From contig DFJU01000105.1 in the NCBI GenBank assembly GCA_002373755.1, positions 1 through 21,216 of the forward strand: a DNA stretch of 21,216 bases, given 5' to 3'. Below, one piece after another: positions 8,447-15,310 of this stretch (position 1 is the stretch's first letter; each line of letters starts with the position of its first letter). A program made the position numbers and the translations under genes. This DNA is from Bacteroidales bacterium UBA3663 (GTDB lineage: Bacteria > Bacteroidota > Bacteroidia > Bacteroidales > UBA3663). The notes under the pieces were generated by a model. It was not told where the DNA came from. It was given only the letters and a program-made list of their open reading frames with translations, and did not search any database.

Positions 8447-8475
8447 GTAGAGACGTCATATTATGGCGTCTCTAC
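8447..8475. repeat. Palindromic repeat copy 2 (mod-res gap)
   Basis: GTAGAGACG (8447-8455) and CGTCTCTAC (8467-8475) are perfect 9-bp arms. The inner bases CATA/TATG also pair, giving a nearly complete 29-nt hairpin centred on 8461. It lies 20 nt after the mod stop codon. Confidence 0.85.
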
Positions 8476-8494
8476 GGGTGAATGGATGAAAAAA

Positions 8495-10159
8495 TTATTT
8501 CGTCATTTCGTTGTAATAATAATCGGGAATGACGTGCACGTGTATGCCGTGTGCTGCGATGAACGCCTCCTGTTCGGCTGTCAGCAGCACGTTGTGACCA
8601 CGGTACAGCGTGTGTGGCGGTTGTAGAGACGTTTCATGAAACGTCTCTACGAATTTTGCCATTTCGTCGTCGGTCAGCACGATGGCTATCTCGCTGTTGC
8701 CCGTGAAGTTGATGCCGTTCTCGAGTTCCACCAACTCGCGCACGTGGAGCAGCAGTTCGTCGGCGTATTCGTAATAGACCTTGTCGGTGATGGGGACGAA
8801 ATCGACTTTGTAGTATTTGAGCGAGGCAGGGTATTTTTCCGAGTATTCGCTGCCGTCTTTGCGCTTGCCCGAGATGACTGTTTTCAATCGTTCGTAGGTC
8901 ACATCGCGACAGATGTTGTTCTCGTTGTTGGTGCAGAGAATGAAACGGCGTTTGCCGCCATCTTCGGCATTGAGTTTCATCACGGCGTGACCCGTCGTGC
9001 CACTGCCAGCGAAGAAGTCGAGGATGGTGGCGTTCGGTTTTATGCTTCCTAAATCAATTATTGATGATATGAGTTTTGTCGGTTTGGGATTTGTAAAAGG
9101 AGATTCTCCACTAAACAACTCTTTTAATTCGTCAGTTGCATCTTGATTACAACCGAACAAATCGTTTGGCCACCAATTTGTTGCACATTGACCTTCTTCT
9201 AAACGTTCAGACTTATAATATTTTTTTCTTGGACTTCCGTTGCCATTTTTGGGAAATACAATTCGTCCTTCTTTTTTTAGTTGATTGAATGTAGATTCTT
9301 CACCTAACCATTCTTCTTCAAAAATTTTACCAGTTGGACTTACAATTTTGTAAAAACATCCAGACTGATTATTCGCAGCCTTCCACGGTTTTGTCGCCCA
9401 AGCACCGCGTGGATCATTGTCTGGATTTGAAAATTTTCCAGTGATTTCAACTTTACCAACGCCAAATTTCTTATGTGCCTCTTTGTTTTTTGAATAACAG
9501 ATAATATGTTCTGCTACTAAGCCTATCAATTTGGTTTTGTCATTTGGCTGATTATGTCGTCGTCTCCAATGAATTTGCCCTTCAAAATTTTTCTCGCCAA
9601 ATATGTTATCACAAATATATTTTATTGATGCTTGTTCATTATCATCACAGGAAATAAAAATACACCCAAATTTTGTTAGTAACGATTTAGCAGCCTTTAA
9701 TCTTTTTGAAAGGAATGAAATATATTTACTATGTCTAAATGTGTCATTTATATCAACATAATTATCGTCATACGTAAAATCGTCTTTCTTTCCCGTATTA
9801 TACGGCGGATCAATGTAAATGACATCAATCTTGCCCTTGTGTGTTTTTTCAAGGAGTTGGAGAGATGCAAGGTTGTCGCCTTCGATAAGGAAATTCATCT
9901 GTCCGCCGTTGTCGATGAAGAGGTCGGGCTGCTCGGTCAGGACGGGTACATGTGTTTCAAGCGTTTCGTCAATCGCCTCGCGGTGCTGCTCGAAGACGAG
10001 GCCGTATTTCTTGCCCTTTACGTCTTTCACGAGTTCGTCGAGATACTGGAGTAGGTTGCCCGTGTTCTGGTCTCGCTGGGCTGAGGCAATGTAGGTGCGA
10101 ATCTGTCGGATTTTGTCCAACAAATCTTCGCGATGGAGTTTGGAGATGTTTGTACTCAT
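8495..10159 (-). CDS. mod: Type III restriction-modification system, DNA methyltransferase (Mod)
   Basis: The protein has 554 residues from ATG 10159 (MSTNISKLHR). It is a beta-class adenine methyltransferase: the catalytic motif IV DPPY is at 117-120, and the SAM-binding motif FAGSGTTG follows at 383-390, with the target-recognition region between them. Mod methylates one strand of the recognition site and gives specificity to Res. The central part (about 9045-9830, residues 110-371) is much more AT-rich than both ends, which suggests an exchanged target-recognition segment. Residues 504-512 (VETFHETSL) are encoded by a perfect 28-nt palindromic repeat. No simple-sequence tract for phase variation was seen. 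It is followed by res in the same operon. Confidence 0.92.
   Translation of the reverse strand: MSTNISKLHREDLLDKIRQIRTYIASAQRDQNTGNLLQYLDELVKDVKGKKYGLVFEQHREAIDETLETHVPVLTEQPDLFIDNGGQMNFLIEGDNLASLQLLEKTHKGKIDVIYIDPPYNTGKKDDFTYDDNYVDINDTFRHSKYISFLSKRLKAAKSLLTKFGCIFISCDDNEQASIKYICDNIFGEKNFEGQIHWRRRHNQPNDKTKLIGLVAEHIICYSKNKEAHKKFGVGKVEITGKFSNPDNDPRGAWATKPWKAANNQSGCFYKIVSPTGKIFEEEWLGEESTFNQLKKEGRIVFPKNGNGSPRKKYYKSERLEEGQCATNWWPNDLFGCNQDATDELKELFSGESPFTNPKPTKLISSIIDLGSIKPNATILDFFAGSGTTGHAVMKLNAEDGGKRRFILCTNNENNICRDVTYERLKTVISGKRKDGSEYSEKYPASLKYYKVDFVPITDKVYYEYADELLLHVRELVELENGINFTGNSEIAIVLTDDEMAKFVETFHETSLQPPHTLYRGHNVLLTAEQEAFIAAHGIHVHVIPDYYYNEMTK
8623..8650. repeat. Palindromic repeat copy 3, inside the mod coding region
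   Basis: A perfect 28-nt palindrome with arms GTAGAGACG and CGTCTCTAC and a TTTCATGAAA core, centred between 8636 and 8637. It is in frame with mod and encodes VETFHETSL near the C-terminus. Its arms are identical to copy 2. Confidence 0.9.
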
Positions 10160-10200
10160 CGGCGTAGCTTTTGCGCGTTCAGCCACTTACCGATGATGCA

Positions 10201-10283
10201 GGTCACGCTACAGAAACAGATACCTCAGTGCACAATAAGGGCGTGAACTTCCCTTATCATGCTCCGAGGTATTTGGCGTGACC
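10201..10283. other. Nested three-stem hairpin upstream of mod
   Basis: Three stems nest in one 83-nt block: GGTCACGC (10201-10208) with GCGTGACC (10276-10283); ATACCTC (10220-10226) with GAGGTAT (10266-10272); ATAAGGG (10235-10241) with CCCTTAT (10251-10257) around a 9-nt loop. All pairs are Watson-Crick, so the strand cannot be told from pairing. It shares bases 10266-10283 with the closing stem of the neighbouring long hairpin, so both cannot form at once. Confidence 0.55.
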
Positions 10284-10380
10284 CGCAAAATCAAATAAGT
10301 TCCGTCCACGCCCATGGCGCAGACGTTTACTGAACTTATTCTTGATTTTGCATCTTCTAATCGCCAAATTTTCGGAGCAT
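10259..10380 (-). ncRNA. Candidate structured RNA, long hairpin with a central bubble
   Basis: Read on the minus strand, the 122-nt block folds as one long hairpin. The closing stem is AUGCUCCGA/UCGGAGCAU plus AUUUGGCG/CGCCAAAU (10362-10380 with 10259-10278). Next comes an asymmetric bubble, then an AU-rich stem (10332-10351 with 10285-10302), then an apical stem CGUCUGCGCC/GGCGUGGACG (10316-10325 with 10303-10312) that needs two G·U pairs. Those pairs would be A·C mismatches on the plus strand, so the RNA is on the minus strand. A -7 element (TATATTCG, 10383-10390) places the transcript start at or just inside the hairpin. The shape resembles 6S-type RNAs, and 6S-Flavo is one candidate, but a mod leader or an immobile palindromic element is also possible. 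Confidence 0.5.
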
Positions 10381-10382
10381 CT

Positions 10383-10390
10383 CGAATATA
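10383..10390 (-). promoter_or_regulatory. -7 element for the structured RNA / mod transcript
   Basis: TATATTCG on the minus strand matches the Bacteroidetes -7 form TAnnTTCG. The expected start point is about 7 nt downstream, at the beginning of the long hairpin. No convincing -33 TTTG was seen at the right distance. Confidence 0.45.
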
Positions 10391-10499
10391 GTAGCAAACG
10401 CTAATTGTTTATAATAAATATGTTAACTAAAAATTGTTTTCTGTTTCTTGTTACAAATTTGAGTTAAAGTTTTTGGATAGTTTTTTTGGATTCATATTC

Positions 10500-11024
10500 T
10501 CAATTCCTCACCACCAGCTTGTCGCCCACCAGTGAGGCGCGGTATTGGCGCAGCACGTAGTTGTTCTGGTTGGCGGGACCGGCGGTCGGCGCGGGCGAAC
10601 CCCAGAAGATGGCACCGAATTCCGATTCGCAGTCGGGACAGATGGCGGTCTGACCGTCATCGGCCATATCGAGCTGGTGCAGTTTCGAGGCCGAAGAGCC
10701 GTAGGTCGCGTAGCAGTAGGGGCAGGCCAGATCGTAGGCATAGAATGTCGTCGCATCGTAGCCGTGCACCAGAAGCAGGCCGCCCGTGCCCCACGACTCG
10801 TTGCCCATGCGCTTCGTCAGGTCGTAGCATCGCACATAACCGCCCTGCACCTCGATTGAGGGTTGTGGTGCGCCCTGCTCCATCACTTCGTTGACCGTGG
10901 CCAATGTGCATGAATAGGTCACGTAGCCGGCCGGCACGGGACTTTCGCCCACGCTGTCGCGGCATGAAGCCGTGGCGCACCACAACAGCAGCAGGTCAGC
11001 GCACCAGACGTTCCACTGCTTCAT
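10500..11024 (-). CDS. Rieske-like lipoprotein with two CPxC pairs
   Basis: A 174-residue predicted lipoprotein. The start at ATG 11024 lies inside the last 29 bp of argH and is preceded by an AGAAGG ribosome-binding site; an upstream ATG at 11057 is possible but poorer. The hydrophobic segment ends at ATASC with C21 lipidated. The body ends like a Rieske-fold domain: a YDLACPYC segment (C101, C104), then AICPDC (C129, C132), then GSPAPTAGPA and LRQYRA. In a true Rieske protein two ligands are histidines (CxH…CxxH). Here both pairs are cysteines, so a Zn or rubredoxin-like site is more likely than a Rieske cluster. Function is unknown. It is the last gene of the pyrE/argH cluster. Confidence 0.7.
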   Translation of the reverse strand: MKQWNVWCADLLLLWCATASCRDSVGESPVPAGYVTYSCTLATVNEVMEQGAPQPSIEVQGGYVRCYDLTKRMGNESWGTGGLLLVHGYDATTFYAYDLACPYCYATYGSSASKLHQLDMADDGQTAICPDCESEFGAIFWGSPAPTAGPANQNNYVLRQYRASLVGDKLVVRN

Positions 11025-12327
11025 CGACCTTCTGGAAGTTGAATCCGGCAAGGACATTGGCCATCAAGGCCGCAATCTGCTCGGTGCAGAGGTTGCCGAT
11101 GCTGCCCTCGTGCGTGTGGTTGACCTGCTTGACGGGCTGGAACTTGCCGGCTTCGATGTCGAGGCCGACCTTCTTGTAGGCATCGCGGAAGGGCATTCCG
11201 TTGGTGGCCAGGCGGTTGACCTCTTCGACCGAGAACATCAGGTCGTAGCGCGGGTCGTCCAGGATGTGGTCGTTCACCGTGATGTGCTCCATCATGAGCG
11301 TGACCATGCGCAGGATGTCCTTCAGCTCGTCGAACGTGGGCAGGAAGACCTCTTTGATAATCTGCAGGTCGCGGAAGTAGCCCGACGGCAGGTTGTTGCA
11401 GATCATCATGATCTCCTGCGGCACGGCCTGGATCTTGTTGCACTTGGCGCGCGTAAGTTCGAAGACGTCGGGGTTCTTCTTGTGCGGCATGATGCTGGAG
11501 CCGGTCGTGAAGGCGTCGTGCAGCTTGATGAAGCCGAAGTTCTGGCTTGAGAACATGCAGGCGTCGAACGCCAGTTTCGACAGCGTGGCAGCGATTCCGC
11601 CCAAGGCCTGGGCCACGATGCGCTCGGTCTTGCCGCGTCCCATCTGCGCATAGACGACGTTGTAGTCCATCGAGTCGAAGCCCAAGAGGTCGGTCGTCAT
11701 CTGGCGGTTGAGCGGGAACGACGAACCGTAGCCGGCAGCCGAACCGAGCGGATTGCGGTTCACTACGCGATAGGCCGACTGGAGCACCATCAGGTCATCG
11801 ACAAGGCTCTCGGCATAGGCGCCGAACCACAGGCCGAACGACGACGGCATGGCCACCTGCAGGTGCGTGTAGCCCGGCATCAGGACGTTCTTGTACTGCT
11901 CGCTCTGCTTCTGGAGCATGTCGAAAAGGCTCTTTACGGCCAATGTGACCTCCTTCAGTTCGTGGCGCATGTAGAGCTTCAGATCGACGAGCACCTGGTC
12001 GTTGCGGCTGCGGCCGGAGTGGATTTTCTTGCCGATGTCGCCCAGACGACGGGTGAGGAGCAGCTCGACCTGGCTGTGCACGTCTTCGATGCCCTCTTCG
12101 ATCACGAACTTGCCGGCCTCGGCGTCGGCATAGATCTTCTTCATCTCGGCCAACAGCACTTTCAGCTCATCGGCCGTCAACAGACCGATGCTTTCCAGCA
12201 TGGTGATGTGCGCCATCGACCCCATCACGTCGAACGGAGCCAGATAGAGGTCCATTTCACGGTCGCGGCCGATGGTGTATTTCTCGATGTCCTTGTCCAC
12301 TTGGACAGATTTTTCCCACAATTTCAT
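10996..12327 (-). CDS. argH: Argininosuccinate lyase
   Basis: A 443-residue cytoplasmic enzyme of the fumarase/aspartase superfamily that cleaves argininosuccinate to arginine and fumarate, the last step of arginine synthesis. HSGRSRNDQV lies at 103-112 and the superfamily signature GSSIMPHKKNPD at 276-287, containing the catalytic serine loop. PGYTHLQ at about 151-157 carries the conserved histidine. Length is normal. It follows an SRPBCC gene by about 100 nt and overlaps the next lipoprotein gene by 29 bp. No other arg genes are in the window. A TCGCGTAG octamer lies on its coding strand at 11763-11770. Confidence 0.96.
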   Translation of the reverse strand: MKLWEKSVQVDKDIEKYTIGRDREMDLYLAPFDVMGSMAHITMLESIGLLTADELKVLLAEMKKIYADAEAGKFVIEEGIEDVHSQVELLLTRRLGDIGKKIHSGRSRNDQVLVDLKLYMRHELKEVTLAVKSLFDMLQKQSEQYKNVLMPGYTHLQVAMPSSFGLWFGAYAESLVDDLMVLQSAYRVVNRNPLGSAAGYGSSFPLNRQMTTDLLGFDSMDYNVVYAQMGRGKTERIVAQALGGIAATLSKLAFDACMFSSQNFGFIKLHDAFTTGSSIMPHKKNPDVFELTRAKCNKIQAVPQEIMMICNNLPSGYFRDLQIIKEVFLPTFDELKDILRMVTLMMEHITVNDHILDDPRYDLMFSVEEVNRLATNGMPFRDAYKKVGLDIEAGKFQPVKQVNHTHEGSIGNLCTEQIAALMANVLAGFNFQKVDEAVERLVR

Positions 12328-12397
12328 AGTCTTCGACTAAATTACAGATTACTAAATTACAAATTACGACCCTTTATGGCCAATGGTTCAATCCTCA

Positions 12398-12433
12398 CCC
12401 CTCCCTTGTGGAGGGGCTGGGGGATGGGTCTTA
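12398..12433 (-). terminator. G-rich hairpin at the 3' end of the SRPBCC gene
   Basis: CCCCTCC (12398-12404) and GGAGGGG (12410-12416) form a 7-bp stem with a 5-nt loop, followed by GGGGATGGGTCTT running up to the stop codon at 12431-12433. No T-run follows on the minus strand. The layout matches the hairpin beside the beta-helix lipoprotein stop at 4634-4678. Between it and argH, 12338-12368 holds loose repeats of AAATTAC. Confidence 0.45.
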
Positions 12434-12889
12434 GTACGGAATCTTGGTCAATGCCTCGGCAATCATGTCGGCCGCGCCCTCCAGCTTGTTGCCCACCATT
12501 GGGCGGAGGTAGAACGGGATATCGACATCCATCGTTACGCGGATTTTTGTCTGGTAGGCCGATTCGGGCAGCATCTGGATCCAGATGGTGACGGGCACGG
12601 GTGAATTGTCGGCCGAGAACTTGACGCACTTCGGCTCTTCGCGCTCCACGATGCGGATGCAGGCATCCATGCCGTTGACCTTGAACCGGGCGGTGTCGGT
12701 GTCGAACTGGAAGTTGCTCACCTGCACCTTGCCCTGACCCTGCTCTTCGAGCTTGGCCTTGATCTGCTGTTTCATCTCGGCCGGCATGTTGTCCTTCATC
12801 GCCTGAAGGGTGCTCAGGTCGGCGAAACGGTTATAGACGCTCTCCTGGAGCGCATTGACGATTTTTATTTTGCTTTCGTAACGAGCCAT
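12431..12889 (-). CDS. SRPBCC (START/polyketide cyclase-like) family protein
   Basis: A 152-residue soluble protein starting ARYESKIKIVNALQ and ending in a long amphipathic helix (MVGNKLEGAADMIAEALTKI), as in small helix-grip SRPBCC proteins. These have a hydrophobic pocket and bind diverse ligands; the role of this member is not known. It lies between pyrE and argH on the same strand, an arrangement I recall from other Bacteroidales, which suggests conserved linkage rather than a proven metabolic role. The 239-nt gap to pyrE is filled with repeats, so it may have its own promoter, but no -7 element was found. Confidence 0.75.
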   Translation of the reverse strand: MARYESKIKIVNALQESVYNRFADLSTLQAMKDNMPAEMKQQIKAKLEEQGQGKVQVSNFQFDTDTARFKVNGMDACIRIVEREEPKCVKFSADNSPVPVTIWIQMLPESAYQTKIRVTMDVDIPFYLRPMVGNKLEGAADMIAEALTKIPY

Positions 12890-12900
12890 AATTCTTTACT

Positions 12901-13110
12901 TTCGTGTTAATATTCGCTTCGCTCATGTTAATACTGCGTGGTAATACTCACTCTGTTCGTGTTAATAGTCAATAGCTGTATTCTCTCCTCGAACCCCCGT
13001 TAAACTCTTTTGACCTCGTCTTGACCCGCAGGCCTAACACGAGCGAAGCGAGTATTAACAAGAGCGCCAGCGAATATCAACACGCAGTATTAACACGTCA
13101 GTATTAACCT
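12901..13110. repeat. Face-to-face array of degenerate GTTAATAC/GCTTCGCTC repeats
   Basis: The left block (12901-12968) contains units of the form GTGTTAATAYTCGCTTCGCTC and GTTAATACTGCGTG. The right block (13035-13110) holds the same units in inverted orientation. Positions 12906-12930 and 13035-13059 are complementary over 25 bases with two mismatches. About 65 bp separate the blocks. The array fills the pyrE-SRPBCC gap and could fold as a large cruciform or mRNA hairpin. Confidence 0.7.
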
Positions 13111-13128
13111 AAGCGAATGGGAAAAGCC

Positions 13129-13764
13129 TCACTTTCCCCACTCGCTCGGATTGGCGCGCCACTGCTTGAGCACCTCAATCTCGTCGGCCTTGATGTAGTT
13201 CAGCTCGGCAGCCTCGGCCACGAGTTCGCTGTAGTTCGACAGGGTGGTCAGTTCGACGTTGGCATCGGCAAAAGCCTGCTGTGCCTGCGGGAACTGGTAG
13301 GTGAAGATGGCCACCATGCCGAGCACGTTGACCTTGGCATCGCGCAGGGCAGCAACGGCCTTGAGCGACGACATGCCGGTTGAAATCAGGTCTTCGACGA
13401 CGACCACGTTCCAGCCCTCCTTCACTTCACCCTCGATGAGGTTGCCCATGCCGTGATCCTTCGGAGCCGAACGCACGTAGAGGAACGGTACGCCAAGGGC
13501 ATCGGCCACAAGTGCGCCCTGAGCGATGGCACCCGTTGCAACACCTGCGATGGCGTCGATCTTGCCGCCGTACATGCGCTGGATGGTGCTGACCAGACCG
13601 GTCTTGATGATGGTGCGCACCTCTGGATAGGCCAAGGTCTTGCGGTTGTCGCAATAGATTGGCGAATGCCAGCCCGAAGCCCAAGTGAATGGGTTGGATG
13701 GCTGCAACTTGACGGCCTTGATGGCCATGAGCTTTTCGGCTACGAGACGTTCGATTGTTTTCAT
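13129..13764 (-). CDS. pyrE: Orotate phosphoribosyltransferase
   Basis: A 211-residue cytoplasmic enzyme that joins orotate to PRPP to form OMP in pyrimidine synthesis. The PRPP-binding motif VVVVEDLISTGMSS lies at 121-134 with the acidic pair E124/D125; most relatives have GGS where this has GMS. The substrate-binding region around residues 25-45 (FTWASGWHSPIYCDNR) and the flexible-loop region (APKDHGMGN) are present. Length is normal. It is the first gene of the pyrE-SRPBCC-argH-lipoprotein cluster, with a well-formed -7 element about 120 nt upstream. Confidence 0.95.
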   Translation of the reverse strand: MKTIERLVAEKLMAIKAVKLQPSNPFTWASGWHSPIYCDNRKTLAYPEVRTIIKTGLVSTIQRMYGGKIDAIAGVATGAIAQGALVADALGVPFLYVRSAPKDHGMGNLIEGEVKEGWNVVVVEDLISTGMSSLKAVAALRDAKVNVLGMVAIFTYQFPQAQQAFADANVELTTLSNYSELVAEAAELNYIKADEIEVLKQWRANPSEWGK

Positions 13765-14061
13765 AAGCGGTTATATTTTAGTTTGTTATTATGAATTTTA
13801 TCTTTAATTTTTTTGGTGGGCGGCCGATGACGGCTTCCTGAAACTCCCCAAACAGGGTGGGTCCGGTGGACCTGAAAATCGCGCAAAGATAGCATTTTTT
13901 GGGCAATGTCGTGCGCGTGCGTCGTTAAATCGGCCAACGCCCCACAACTTTGTCGAGTAGCGGCCGACGCACCTGCCAACCGGAAGCAGAATGTTGTTTT
14001 TTGGCAAGCAATCGTGACAAACAAGAAGACAACCGACCTCTGACGCGCCAGCAAAAACGAA
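13765..14061. other. Intergenic region upstream of pyrE
   Basis: About 300 bp with no supported gene. Apart from the -7 element at 13884-13891 it holds an AT-rich stretch just before pyrE (13772-13812) and a GC-rich remainder. Open frames here on the minus strand lack a plausible start or protein-like composition. Confidence 0.5.
13884..13891 (-). promoter_or_regulatory. -7 promoter element for pyrE
   Basis: TATCTTTG on the minus strand is a perfect match to the Bacteroidetes -7 consensus TAnnTTTG. It predicts a leader of roughly 110 nt before the pyrE start. No clear -33 TTTG was found at the usual spacing. Confidence 0.6.
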
Positions 14062-14105
14062 CTACGCGACTTTTCCTGTCCAATGCTGACGGAAAAGTCG
14101 CGTAG
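14062..14105 (-). terminator. Terminator hairpin after the TlpA-like gene, built from paired octamers
   Basis: CTACGCGACTTTTCC (14062-14076) and GGAAAAGTCGCGTAG (14091-14105) form a perfect 15-bp stem around a 14-nt loop, 22 nt after the stop of the thioredoxin-like gene. On the minus strand TTCGTTTTTG follows, giving a plausible U-rich tail. Both arms carry a TCGCGTAG octamer. Confidence 0.75.
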
Positions 14106-14127
14106 CAGTCTGTCATTCAGTAGGTTT

Positions 14128-15207
14128 TCATAGACCGTCGCCATTGCCGAAGCGTCGTTCCACGTCGGCCAGGATGATTCCTGGATCCGCACCGCACGGT
14201 GTGCAGATTCGGCCGTCGGGACCGATGAGCATGAGCGTCGGCAAACTGCACACGCCGTAGGTGCTCATCGTCTTGATGTCTGCCACCTGTGGGTAGGTCA
14301 CGCCGAGTTGCTGCACGATTTCGCGCGCCCGTTCCACATTGTTCGACATGCGTGGCATCACGCCAACCATGAGCAGCCCGTTACCCTTGCATCGTTCATA
14401 AACCTCCTGCAAACGTGGCATCGTGGCGATGCACGGCCGGCAGAACGAGCCCCAGAAGTCCAGCAGCACATATTGGCCGTGGCCGATGTAGTCCGACATC
14501 CGCACCGAGTCGCCTGTATGGAGGTCGATGCCGCGTGCGTCCTTCAGCAGGTCGCCCTCCTGCGAGCCGTAGCGGAACGAGTTCTGCTCTTCGACGATGG
14601 AGACGTAATTGCGCATCCGCACCGGCGCGGACAGCGAGTTGAGCAGTGAATCGACCACCTGTGGCGGCATGACGTTGAAGTCCACCCAGATGACGAACTC
14701 AGAAATCGGATGGTCGGGATATTGGCTGACGATGTTGCAGACCTCGGCCGTGATGCGCCTGCAGCGTTGACGCCAGTCGTCCAGTGTGCCGTGCTCGTAG
14801 TCGAATTGTCGGGCCAGGAAGAAGCGTCTTAGCACCTCGTTGAGCGGTGTCCCGCCCATGTTGTCGATTGCCTTCCGTTCGCCGGTCAGGTCGATGTCGA
14901 GTCGGATTGTGCCATATTCCAGACAGATTAGCATGGTCTGCACCCGACGGTGACCAGATGCGGCGATGCGGCACAGCGTGTTGTGGCCGACGGTGTCCTG
15001 CAACGGCACAATCTGTCCGTCGCGGGCGTAGAGCGTGGCGATGGTGTCGCGATCCGCCTCGCTCACGATGTAGAACGTGTCGGCCGCGTTGTCGCTTTTT
15101 ACGGTGCCCTCGATGCGCCATGCGTCGCTTGGTGCATCGGCCGTACAGCCAATGAACAGAATTTGGCCGATGATGGCCGACAGGATTGTCAGTAACAATG
15201 TCTTCAT
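14128..15207 (-). CDS. TlpA-like thioredoxin-fold lipoprotein
   Basis: A 359-residue lipoprotein. The signal peptide ends FIGC with C21 lipidated; the following TADAPSD lacks a strong acidic surface-export signal, so it may stay periplasmic. Residues about 30-130 look like the N-terminal DUF4369-type beta domain common in Bacteroidetes TlpA proteins. The C-terminal thioredoxin fold holds the redox motif CRPC at 256-259 (FWGSFCRPC) and the cis-proline at 323 (SLPT). It probably reduces or reshuffles disulfides in the envelope. It has its own promoter (-7 at 15236-15243) and a terminator directly after it, so it is likely monocistronic. Confidence 0.88.
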   Translation of the reverse strand: MKTLLLTILSAIIGQILFIGCTADAPSDAWRIEGTVKSDNAADTFYIVSEADRDTIATLYARDGQIVPLQDTVGHNTLCRIAASGHRRVQTMLICLEYGTIRLDIDLTGERKAIDNMGGTPLNEVLRRFFLARQFDYEHGTLDDWRQRCRRITAEVCNIVSQYPDHPISEFVIWVDFNVMPPQVVDSLLNSLSAPVRMRNYVSIVEEQNSFRYGSQEGDLLKDARGIDLHTGDSVRMSDYIGHGQYVLLDFWGSFCRPCIATMPRLQEVYERCKGNGLLMVGVMPRMSNNVERAREIVQQLGVTYPQVADIKTMSTYGVCSLPTLMLIGPDGRICTPCGADPGIILADVERRFGNGDGL

Positions 15208-15235
15208 CTTGTGTGTGTTTTATGGATTGGAGCTG

Positions 15236-15243
15236 CAAAGGTA
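15236..15243 (-). promoter_or_regulatory. -7 promoter element for the TlpA-like gene
   Basis: TACCTTTG on the minus strand matches TAnnTTTG. The predicted start point is about 22 nt upstream of the ATG at 15207. Confidence 0.55.
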
Positions 15244-15310
15244 GTCATCGGCCACAAATAGCCGGAAAAAAAACGTGGGACAATGTTGGGACATCGGCCG
15301 AAAAAGTCGT

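Noticed and set aside
8495..10159. Phase-variable simple repeat in mod
   Set aside because: No homopolymer or short tandem repeat long enough for slippage was seen in the coding region.
10201..10380. RNase P RNA, tmRNA, retron msr-msd or integron attC
   Set aside because: No GAGGAAAGUCC core, no tRNA-like CCA end, no reverse transcriptase and no integrase are nearby. Only the hairpins are supported.
13761..14192. Minus-strand open frame of 143 codons between the TlpA gene and pyrE
   Set aside because: It overlaps the end of the TlpA-like gene and a terminator, and has no recognisable protein pattern.
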